Of a DNA stretch of 64,000 nt, positions 26,401 through 33,943 are shown piece after piece. The DNA is from an uncultured Chlamydiaceae bacterium (GTDB lineage: Bacteria > Chlamydiota > Chlamydiia > Chlamydiales > Chlamydiaceae), in NCBI GenBank assembly GCA_937884635.1, contig CALGBW010000051.1:8553-72552 (forward strand), in the 5' to 3' direction. A model generated the notes under the pieces. That model was given only the letters and a program-made list of their open reading frames with translations. It did no database searches and was not told where the DNA came from. The number at the start of each line of letters is the position of its first letter. Position 1 is the stretch's first letter. The translations under genes and the position numbers were made by a program.

Positions 26401-27535
26401 ATGTACCTGATGTGGAGGGTTGGTCTGAAGAAGGTGATCCTGAATCAGGATTGAGTCTGACAGGGTCATTGAGGCATTTTTCAAAGTCTTGTATAGGGTA
26501 GCGACGAGGTTCTGAAACACCTTTCCCACGGAGACGAGGTCCATCATGGTGTCGGCAGAAGCACACAGCACTTTCTTCATGAAGTGCTTGAGGATTTTCC
26601 AGTACACGAGGGAAATCTTCTCCAGAGATAAAACAGAAGCGATTTTCACGATCTGTGAGTTTTTTGGGCTCTGCTTCACTGACATGAATGTCTTGTACAG
26701 CCAAGGCCTGTCCGCAAAGATACGTGAGTACTTCACCTCTCACTAGAGTTCTAGGTGAATGGAACAATGGGTCAAGGTTCTTGATAAAAACCTTCAGCCA
26801 ATTTATAGCCTTACTGATTCTTGTTTGTTCTATTAGGGATGACGCAGAGGCTGGGTTTTTTTGGCTTAAATAAGATAAAGCTTTCGCAAGTTTGTTCCAG
26901 TCCAAACGAGATCGAGATCCTTGAAGACGTTCGAACAACACGATAGGATCTTGTTTAGCTCCTTGTTTCGGGGCAACTTCTTCCCAAAGTTTTCCAGCTG
27001 TATAGTCTTCTGGAGAAAGAGCAGCTTGAGCTTGGATTAAATCTTGTTGTAATTTTTTTAGGAATGTTTTGTTAAACCGTTTTTTTAAGTCTATGTATTC
27101 ACCGGTATTGTATTTATAGGCCCATTTCCATGAAGGCATCCCTTTAGGACATTGAACAGGGAATTTTTTAGAGGGTAAACCCTCATCATCAGAAGATGAA
27201 GACGGTGTCCGAGTTCTTTTCCTTGAGCGAGAGGTCTCTTCGCAATGGCGTGTTTTTCGAGTCCGCTTGCGGGGTTGTACTTCCTGCTCGTCATCAGGTA
27301 TAGAGTGTTTACGTTTTGTAGTACTTTTCACAGAGCTAACAGCTGCTTCTACTTGAGGGGGCGATAGGGGCGCAGGTGGTGTTGAAGCTGCTGGTGCTAC
27401 TCCTGAAGAAGTGGAAGGTACCGTATCACAGAATAAGGAGTGGTAGTCGCAGGATGGAGCACCTTCTTCTAGTGGGCGGTAAGCTGGGCTGCCTGCAGGA
27501 GTACTTGGTGAAGAAAGATTACTTGGGGAAGACAT
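26399..27535 (-). CDS. Island paralogue 11 (unknown function)
   Basis: 378 residues. Modules: YRPLEEGAPSCDYHSLFC, TTKRKHSI, RKRTRKTRHCEE followed by SRKRTRTPSSSSDDEG. Pre-core SWKWAYKYN. Core: NKTFLKKLQQDLIQAQAAL, PIVLFERLQGSRSRLDWNKL, LTYLCGQALAVQDIHV, FISGEDF, AVCFCRHHDGPR and YPIQDFE. Last gene of the unit headed by paralogue 14. Only 20 bases separate it from the paralogue 12 stop. Confidence 0.84.
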   Translation of the reverse strand: MSSPSNLSSPSTPAGSPAYRPLEEGAPSCDYHSLFCDTVPSTSSGVAPAASTPPAPLSPPQVEAAVSSVKSTTKRKHSIPDDEQEVQPRKRTRKTRHCEETSRSRKRTRTPSSSSDDEGLPSKKFPVQCPKGMPSWKWAYKYNTGEYIDLKKRFNKTFLKKLQQDLIQAQAALSPEDYTAGKLWEEVAPKQGAKQDPIVLFERLQGSRSRLDWNKLAKALSYLSQKNPASASSLIEQTRISKAINWLKVFIKNLDPLFHSPRTLVRGEVLTYLCGQALAVQDIHVSEAEPKKLTDRENRFCFISGEDFPRVLENPQALHEESAVCFCRHHDGPRLRGKGVSEPRRYPIQDFEKCLNDPVRLNPDSGSPSSDQPSTSGT

Positions 27536-27555
27536 AGTTTTTTTCTACCTACATG

Positions 27556-28575
27556 TTATTCTTGATGAGCAGGGGCGTCAAAGTCGACTGTTGGATAGCC
27601 CACACCGGGGGTCTCGCCGTCTCCTGAGTGGGAAAAGCGTAAGAAGCAGACGGCATATTCTTGATCGAGTAATTGTAGATCAGGATCTTCTCTCCGCGCT
27701 TGTTCAAAATCTTCTCGTGATAAGAAGCAGGAGCCATCTCCACCTTGCATTGGACGTATTGGATTTTCTTCTGTTAATGAGACACCTTGGGCAGACAAGG
27801 CTTGTGCGCACAGGCGTGTAAATGACATTCCTGAGATCAGCGTTTTGACTTGTGATCGTGGGTTTAGGAATTTGAATAAATGAGCTAACCAACGAGCTGC
27901 ACGCTCTGCAAGCTCTTGTCCTAATGGTCCAGATGTATTACGTGCTTGTGTTTCTAAACGAGATAGGGCTTTCACTAACTTATCCCATCCTAACCTGCTG
28001 CATGATTGATTGTTCGTGCGTTTAAACAGAACAATAGGGGAAGGCACACCACTTGCAGCGGTGCAAACTTCTTGGAGCGCTTGCCCTAATAAAAGATCTG
28101 GCTGTTCTAAGGATTTTTGTGCTGTTTGTAACTCTCTTTGCAGGTGTGTTAAAAACTTTGCGTTGATTCTTCTTCGAAGAGGATGAAAGTCTGCGCTGGT
28201 ATAACGACAAGCTAATCGCCAAGTTGCACTTCTAGGCAGACCTGTTTTGCTTTGTCTTTTTTTGGAAGTAGGCTGCTGGTCATCAGCTTTACGTTTTAAT
28301 GATGATCGTTGTACTTCAGAGCTAGGTTCATCACAGTGCTTTGTTTTGCTTTTCTTTTTTTTGGGTTCGTTAGACTCAGATGTATTTTCGCTTCTAGATC
28401 TTTTCAAGCAGGATTTAGCTGCAGAGTCTACAGCTTGTGCCGAGCTAGTAGAAGCTTCTCCGGAACTTAGCGTATAGGAGCAAGAAGCTGCAGAGGATGT
28501 GCTGGGTTCTGGGTCTCTAGAAGGAGACAAAGGAGAATATGGTGAGCTAGAGCCAGGATGACAAGGTGACGTCAT
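27556..28575 (-). CDS. Island paralogue 12 (unknown function)
   Basis: 339 residues. The DxHSxFC module is absent; Ser-rich start, then SCLKRSRSE, KKKKSKTKHCDEPS and SLKRKADDQQ. Pre-core TWRLACRYTS. Core: NAKFLTHLQRELQTAQKSL, PIVLFKRTNNQSCSRLGWDKL, FTRLCAQALSAQGVSL, CFLSREDFEQA, AVCFLRF and YPTVDFD. Read after paralogue 13 with a 104-base gap. Confidence 0.84.
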   Translation of the reverse strand: MTSPCHPGSSSPYSPLSPSRDPEPSTSSAASCSYTLSSGEASTSSAQAVDSAAKSCLKRSRSENTSESNEPKKKKSKTKHCDEPSSEVQRSSLKRKADDQQPTSKKRQSKTGLPRSATWRLACRYTSADFHPLRRRINAKFLTHLQRELQTAQKSLEQPDLLLGQALQEVCTAASGVPSPIVLFKRTNNQSCSRLGWDKLVKALSRLETQARNTSGPLGQELAERAARWLAHLFKFLNPRSQVKTLISGMSFTRLCAQALSAQGVSLTEENPIRPMQGGDGSCFLSREDFEQARREDPDLQLLDQEYAVCFLRFSHSGDGETPGVGYPTVDFDAPAHQE

Positions 28576-28679
28576 AGATAATTTCCTAATTGTTTAGATC
28601 GTCTAACTCAGCAGAGATTGAAGAGCGGGGTAAAAGGGAGTGTGGAGAGTTAGACTATCTGTGTTGCAAAACCTTTTGT

Positions 28680-29903
28680 TTATTCTTGGTGAGTTTGTGC
28701 TTCTGTTGCTGCTTGTTGTTCGAAATCAACACACGTGTATGGTGATGTAGGCTGTTGCTTTTGGAGGTCTTGTTTATAGTAGCTAGGTGTCCCGACGTGT
28801 CTTAGTAGGGCTACAGTGCTTTCTTTGTACAAGCATTCAGGGTTTTGTTGAGCAACAGCTAGGTCTTCTCCGGATAATAAGCATGTTTCTTCACGAAGTT
28901 TCTTGCTGATATAACCTGAGTTGTTTTCACTTAGCTCAATGTCTTGTCCTGCAATTGCCTGAGCACACAAATGTGTTAAGGATTTTCCTAAAATATTTGT
29001 GTGTAGACGAGGGCTGGAGTTGACGTGTCGGAAAAAGTGTTTTAACCAGCGAAGCACTTGGCAGGCCGCTCCTTCTCCTAGTGGGGAGTGAGAGCGTGTT
29101 TCTAATCGTGCAAGAGCTAATTTCAATCTATGCCAGTCTAATCGATTTTTATACCCATCTTGTTTTTTTATAAAAATAAGAGGGGTCGCAGCTGATAGGG
29201 GCGTTGTGATCGTAGCATGGTGAAAGGCTTTAGCAATAAGACGATCATCGCCATCTAAAGAGGATAGAGCCTGTTGAATTTCTTTTTGTAGGCGTTGTAC
29301 AAACAACGCATTAAGCCTAGCTCTTTGTTTACGATACGGGCTGGTATTGCCTGTAGCTGCCCACTCGCCAATAGTGCACGCACGTTTTGTAGAGCGTGTT
29401 TCCTGATTCCCCCCAGGCCGCTGGGTTAACAGAGCTAAAAGGGATGAAGGTGCATGTTTAGGGCTTTTCTTAGGTGATTTTGGTGAAGTAGGGGATGGGG
29501 AGCCTACATGTTTGCGTTTACATGTTCTTTTTCTTGGAGTTTCTTCATCAGAAGATGAGGAAGAGGATAGCTTGCGTTTAGCCTTAGTCACTTTACTCGC
29601 TGTTCTTTGCGCCGTATGGGATATAGTTGCAGAACAACAAGGCTGTTCTTCCGTATCCGATGTACTGTGTGTATTTGGTGATGCACACACACTTAGTCGA
29701 GCTTGTTTTATTGGTGTAGGATTTAGCCCACTGCTATCATCACCAGACCATCTACGTTTCCCTAAGGAACATGTTTTTTCTGTTGTTGAAGGGGCTGCAA
29801 ACACAGAATTTGCATTTGCAGGGGGTATGGTTTGTAGTGGATTATATACAGGACTTCCTGGAGAAGAACTGGGTGATGATGCTGAAGAAGTTGGACTGGC
29901 CAT
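28680..29903 (-). CDS. Island paralogue 13 (unknown function; longest member)
   Basis: 407 residues, the longest. Modules: YNPLQTIPPANANSVF, an inserted GKRRWSGDD segment, EEQPCCSATIS, AKRKLSSSSSSDEE, RKRTCKRKHVGSPSP. A second copy of the phrase QRPGG found in paralogue 8 (LTQRPGGNQ) precedes the core. Core: NALFVQRLQKEIQQALSSL, PLIFIKKQDGYKNRLDWHRL, LTHLCAQAIAGQDIEL, LSGEDLAVAQ, VALLRH and YTCVDFE. Second in the unit headed by paralogue 14, 33 bases behind it. Confidence 0.84.
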   Translation of the reverse strand: MASPTSSASSPSSSPGSPVYNPLQTIPPANANSVFAAPSTTEKTCSLGKRRWSGDDSSGLNPTPIKQARLSVCASPNTHSTSDTEEQPCCSATISHTAQRTASKVTKAKRKLSSSSSSDEETPRKRTCKRKHVGSPSPTSPKSPKKSPKHAPSSLLALLTQRPGGNQETRSTKRACTIGEWAATGNTSPYRKQRARLNALFVQRLQKEIQQALSSLDGDDRLIAKAFHHATITTPLSAATPLIFIKKQDGYKNRLDWHRLKLALARLETRSHSPLGEGAACQVLRWLKHFFRHVNSSPRLHTNILGKSLTHLCAQAIAGQDIELSENNSGYISKKLREETCLLSGEDLAVAQQNPECLYKESTVALLRHVGTPSYYKQDLQKQQPTSPYTCVDFEQQAATEAQTHQE

Positions 29904-29936
29904 TTTTGTATAGACGGGCTAAAGGTTTGTTATAGT

Positions 29937-31064
29937 TTATTCTGTTTCGCTACTTCCTTTCTGGGGGTCTGTCATAGCAGTTGCTTCAAGATCCAAGTGG
30001 TAACGTTCAGCTCTTGTATTCTTTTTCTGGGTGTCATGGTTCCTTGAGTAAGGAGTACGTAAGAAGGAAAGGGCATGTTCTTTAGTGATATAGTTCGCGT
30101 TGTCCAAGGCAGCTGTAAGATCTGAACCGGATATGAAACAGCCGTCGCGACTTCCTAACTGGGTTAATCCTTGATTGTCATTTGTTGTGGTTAGACCTTG
30201 CGCAGCTAATGCCTGAGCACATAAATGTGTTAAGGTAGCCCCTGAAAGATAAGTCCGAGCCCATACTTTAGAGTTAATACAGCTAAAGAAGCGTTTTAGC
30301 CATTGCACTGCTCTCTGGGATGAATGATTGGTAATAGGGTTTCGGGAAGAGGAAGAGGAGGTTGCTTCTATACAGCACAAAGCTTTTTTCAATTTGTCCC
30401 AATCCAATTGATTTTTAAAACCCGATTGTTGTTTCACAAAAACAAAAGGCCCTTTCCCATAGAGAGAGAGCTTTTGTTCTGCTGCTGTTTCAAATAGAGA
30501 TGCAGCAAGAGAGTCTTCAGGGGTTAATGATCTTTGGGCATGATTTAGCTCTCGCTGCAATCTTTGGATAAATAAGCGATTGAGCTGTTCTTTTTTCTCC
30601 TTGTAGCATTGACGGTTGTATCGACATGCACGAAACCAAGGAGCGTTTTCTGGGTTAGATCGCTGAGAAGGCCCCTCTTCATCTGAATCATCCGAATCAG
30701 AAGAAGATGTTATGCAAGGTCGTTTAGCTGGTGTAGCCTTACATGTGGACTCTACATGTTTTCTTTTGCACTTTGCTTTCTTAGGTTGTTCAGGTGTTTC
30801 TATTTTTCGTTTTTTAGATGCGCATTCTGATTCAGAGGAAGAGTCAGAACTTTCTGATAATTTGCGTTTGGCTGTTTGGTTTGTTTTGTGAGCTGTTCCC
30901 CGTGCACTGGTAGATGGTTGTGGGTTTTCTGCCCCAGCTGAACTGGAAGATGATGGAATAGGGCAAAAGATAGCATTTGTATTAGGATATGCTGGTGCAT
31001 TCAGGGGATTATAAGGAGACCCTGGTGATGACGACACACTACTACTAGGAGAAACCGGATTCAT
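29937..31064 (-). CDS. Island paralogue 14 (unknown function; head of a four-gene unit)
   Basis: 375 residues. Modules: YNPLNAPAYPNTNAIFC, AKRKLSESSDSSSESE, KKRKIETPEQPKKAKCKRK followed by HVES. Pre-core PWFRACRYN. Core: NRLFIQRLQRELNHAQRSL, PFVFVKQQSGFKNQLDWDKL, LTHLCAQALAAQGLTT, CFISGSDLTAAL, ALSFLRTP and a YHLDLEA ending. The 143 bases upstream, with an A-tract promoter, are duplicated upstream of paralogue 16. Confidence 0.84.
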   Translation of the reverse strand: MNPVSPSSSVSSSPGSPYNPLNAPAYPNTNAIFCPIPSSSSSAGAENPQPSTSARGTAHKTNQTAKRKLSESSDSSSESECASKKRKIETPEQPKKAKCKRKHVESTCKATPAKRPCITSSSDSDDSDEEGPSQRSNPENAPWFRACRYNRQCYKEKKEQLNRLFIQRLQRELNHAQRSLTPEDSLAASLFETAAEQKLSLYGKGPFVFVKQQSGFKNQLDWDKLKKALCCIEATSSSSSRNPITNHSSQRAVQWLKRFFSCINSKVWARTYLSGATLTHLCAQALAAQGLTTTNDNQGLTQLGSRDGCFISGSDLTAALDNANYITKEHALSFLRTPYSRNHDTQKKNTRAERYHLDLEATAMTDPQKGSSETE

Positions 31065-31177
31065 AATTCACACTCATTGCATTTAATGAAAACGGCTGAA
31101 GTCAAAAGATGGGGAAGATTAGAAGGGAGGGAAGGCGTTATCGGTATAAAAACAATAAGCAAAATAAGCCGGCAAGA

Positions 31178-31207
31178 ATTTTACTTTTTGTTTTTTTTTT
31201 TTTGCAA
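31178..31207 (-). promoter_or_regulatory. A-tract promoter of paralogue 14
   Basis: Minus strand: TTGCAA (31202-31207), 11 A then CAAAAAG, then TAAAAT (31178-31183). Spacing 18 bases. The plus strand shows 13 T. It lies about 115 bases before the ATG. Confidence 0.72.
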
Positions 31208-31252
31208 GTTAGTTCTTTTTTTAAACGAATTTTTTATTTTTAAATAATTAAA

Positions 31253-31287
31253 AATTCCCATTCCTATTTTTTGAGTAAGGGAAATAA
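31253..31287 (-). terminator. Weak terminator after paralogue 15
   Basis: Minus-strand arms TTCCC and GGGAA around an A-rich loop, followed by TTTTTAATT. It would end the unit of paralogues 16-15 ahead of the paralogue 14 promoter. The stem is short. Confidence 0.45.
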
Positions 31288-31426
31288 AGAAATTATTTGT
31301 CTTTGGAACGGTAGTTAAGTTAGGCCATATAAGTTTTTCGGGGTGTTGTCTAATTGGTCCAGAGGACGAGGCCTAACGCCACCGTATGATTAAGGAGATG
31401 CCTTAGTTTGCTTTGGGGATGAGGAG

Positions 31427-32577
31427 TTAAGATTGTTCTTCGGTTTGGGATGATGAGCTTATAAAGGGTTGGCAGGGAATTTGTGGGTCAAAATTATATA
31501 TGGGGTATGCACTGCGTTGTTTTCTTCGGGATTTAGGTAGGTTTGTAACTTTCGCTGCATGTCGTAAGAAGACAACTCCTGGCTCGCAATTGATATGATC
31601 TATATTTACCATGCCATGAGCTAGGTCTTCAGAAGAAGCAAGGTTGACTAAAGCGTCTTTGGAAGTAAGTGGAGTAGTAGGCTCTCCCTGACCTGGTGTA
31701 ATATTTTGTGCGGCTAAGGCAGTTCCACATAGATAAGTAAATGCTTGTCCAGAGATTAAAGTTCGAGGTCTTTGTTCAGGGTGAAGCCGCTTCATAAAAA
31801 GCATTAACCAGTGGATTGTTTTTGCTGATGCTTCATTTCCCATGCGTGAGTGAGGTCCAATTCCCGGAGAACAATTAAGGTGGGCAAGAGCCAGTTGTAA
31901 TTTTTTCCAACACAGGCGAGTAGGGGCTTGTGTGGTGCGTTTAAAGACAACAATTGGGCTTTCGTTAGGTGTTAGAGGTGGGTGTTGGATGTAGATATTG
32001 TTTAACAGTCCTGCAGCTGTTTTTTCTTCTTCGCTGATAGATTCATAGGCTGCAAGTAGTTCTCGTTGTATTTTTTCCAGAACTCTTTGGTTGATTTTGT
32101 TTTTAACTGCTCTGTGGGGGCTGTATAAAAACCTTGCAGCCCATTCCCATGTTGGGATGCATTTGGGCCGTTTTGTGATATGAGGGTTACTGGGGTTAGG
32201 ACCATTCTCCTCATCTAGCTTGATCGAGATCTTTTCCTAGACGGGGAAGAACTAGGTGAAGAGCTATCTATATGTTTTTGTTTACATAGTTTTTTGCGAC
32301 CAGGCTCTTCTGTATCCGAGTTTTCTCGGGAGCGTTTGAGAGAGCTTACTCTTGCAGATGTTTCAGAGGTTGAGGGGTTGGATGTAGATGCTGTAACTGT
32401 ATGTGAACATGATGGAAGAGCATCCGAAGTGCTTGGAGTTACAGGATAAGCAGATGAGGAAACCCCCGTATGTGGACAGAAGACAGAGTGAAGATCACAT
32501 CCTGGTTGAGGTTCCTGAAGAGGGTAATACGGGGAACCAGATCGTGCTGGGCTGGCTGGTGAGCTTGGAGTAGACAT
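31427..32577 (-). pseudogene. Island paralogue 15, broken by one frameshift
   Basis: The N-terminal frame opens at 32577 with YYPLQEPQPGCDLHSVFC, SLKRSRENS, RKKLCKQKHIDSS and stops at 32215. The rest of the family protein continues in the next frame: KRPKCIPTWEWAARF, INQRVLEKIQRELLAAYES, PIVVFKRTTQAPTRLCWKKL, then from 31843 the region FTYLCGTALAAQNITP, VVFLRH and YPIYNFD. I read the second frame from about 32213 to 31427 without a stop, so a single one-base indel near 32215-32235 explains it. The junction is in the Ser/Arg codon repeat just after the second basic box. Closest intact relative is paralogue 8. Confidence 0.82.
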
Positions 32578-32644
32578 ACTGTTACTTTAAATAAATTTAT
32601 GGGTTATTGCATAAAGGGTTGTATTACAGTTACTTCTGAGAGAC

Positions 32645-33607
32645 TTATGACGAATCCCTCTCACTAGAGGCTAAGCTTGTCTCTGGAGGAAGAAATAGAG
32701 GATAGTCTGCTGCAGAAATGTCTATAGGGGTGGGGATCTGTCTTCCAGTTGACTTCCTATTATGAGTGCCTTTGTGTCGTAAGAAGCTAATGGCTGGATA
32801 TAGATCAAGGATCCCAGGGGTTTCTAGACATTCATCTAGATCCAACCCTGATAGGAAGCAGCAGGATTCATTAAATTGAGGAGATGAGTAGAAAGTTCCT
32901 GGGGATACTTCGATGTTTTGCATAGCTAGAGCTTGCGCACAAAGATGAGTGAACATATGCCCTGATGTGTAGCAAGGCTCTAAAGCCGGGAAGTCTTTGC
33001 GTTGATAAAGCAGTTTGAGGAAGCGGGTAGCCTTTGTAGCGGCTTCTAGCCCTACGGTAGCTGGTAAGGATTTTGCATTGGCTCGCGCTAGTCTAGATAG
33101 GGCTAGACAGAGCTTATTCCAATCCAGTCGTATAGGAGATTTAGGGGGTCGTACGACAAAGATATGAGGATTTTTTTTCGGCTCGTGTTGTGGTACTTCA
33201 TCACACTGTTCTTGGAACATGCTAGCAGCAATCCGATCTATTAATTCTAGATTTTGCTGAGCTGCGCAGACGTCCTGTTGAAACCGTTTCATAAACAGAG
33301 GATTGACGAGGTTTTGTACTTCTCGAGATAGCCCTTTTCTTTCTGCCACTCTGGGGTCGTTAGTGATTCGACGCGTTGTAAAAACTGCTCCAGGGGCGTG
33401 ATGTTGAGCATAAGGAGTAAATAGATAGCTTGTGGAGGGGCTTTCTGATGGAGAAGAGGGTGCTTCTAGACGGATACGTTTTTCTGGAGTTGGTATGGTT
33501 TCATCACAGTGTTTGCGTTTGCAGCTTCTCTTTCCCCCTTCTGTATGGTCTGCGCTATACGAAGGCCCTGGTTGTGGAGAACTGGGTGATGTTGGAGAAA
33601 CAGACAT
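32645..33607 (-). CDS. Island paralogue 16 (unknown function; subgroup with paralogue 2)
   Basis: 320 residues. Short N-terminus with KRSCKRKHCDET as the basic box and no DxHSxFC module. TSYLFTPYAQHHAPG resembles YTFTPYEERDAPG of paralogue 2. The pre-core NPLFMKRFQQDVCAAQQNLE and LIDRIAASMFQEQCDEVPQ are nearly the same as in paralogue 2. Core: RLDWNKLCLALSRL, FTHLCAQALAMQNIEV, CFLSGLDLDECL, AISFLRHKGTH, with an ISAADYPLF end. AGGA sits 6 bases before its ATG. It is the first gene of the island in the direction of transcription. Confidence 0.84.
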   Translation of the reverse strand: MSVSPTSPSSPQPGPSYSADHTEGGKRSCKRKHCDETIPTPEKRIRLEAPSSPSESPSTSYLFTPYAQHHAPGAVFTTRRITNDPRVAERKGLSREVQNLVNPLFMKRFQQDVCAAQQNLELIDRIAASMFQEQCDEVPQHEPKKNPHIFVVRPPKSPIRLDWNKLCLALSRLARANAKSLPATVGLEAATKATRFLKLLYQRKDFPALEPCYTSGHMFTHLCAQALAMQNIEVSPGTFYSSPQFNESCCFLSGLDLDECLETPGILDLYPAISFLRHKGTHNRKSTGRQIPTPIDISAADYPLFLPPETSLASSERDSS

Positions 33608-33620
33608 AGTATCCTTGCTA

Positions 33621-33731
33621 TTATTGGTTAAAGGGGATCCCTACAATGGGTGAAGTATGATGAGCAGGATATAATGAATTAAAGCGTACAGCTAAGTAGG
33701 AAGACGACGGTCTAGAAGAAACCGGATCCAT
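33621..33731 (-). pseudogene. Stub of a 17th paralogue start, now a 36-codon leader ORF
   Basis: The reading frame begins MDPVSSRPSSS, matching the MNPVSPSSS start of paralogue 14, and the upstream DNA up to the A tract (33732-33879) matches the upstream DNA of paralogue 14. The frame stops after 36 codons, 13 bases before the ATG of paralogue 16. It looks like the remains of a family gene whose body was replaced or deleted, leaving its promoter to drive paralogue 16. It could still be translated as a leader peptide. Confidence 0.6.
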
Positions 33732-33845
33732 AATTCACACTTGTTGCGTTTAATAGAAAACGGCTCAAGTCAGAAGATAGGGGAAGCTAGAAGAGGAGGA
33801 AGGCGTTATCAATATAAAAATAATCAGCAGAACAAGCCATCCAGC

Positions 33846-33879
33846 ATTCTACTTTTGTTTTGTTTTTTTTTTTTTGCAA
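33846..33879 (-). promoter_or_regulatory. A-tract promoter of the paralogue 16-15 unit, over-long spacing
   Basis: Minus strand: TTGCAA (33874-33879), 11 A then CAAAACAAAAG, then TAGAAT (33846-33851). Spacing is 22 bases, 4 longer than the sister promoter of paralogue 14 and outside the usual range. The unit may therefore be off in this sequence, with shorter tracts switching it on. The plus strand shows 13 T. Confidence 0.6.
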
Positions 33880-33943
33880 GTTCAAATTTTTAGAGTTTGT
33901 AAGTATTAATTTGGTTTTTTGATAAAAACAATTTTTATTTTTA

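Noticed and set aside
14159..33607. CRISPR array or prophage in the island
   Set aside because: Repeats are whole paralogous genes of about 1 kb, not short direct repeats. No phage structural, integrase or cas genes are seen.
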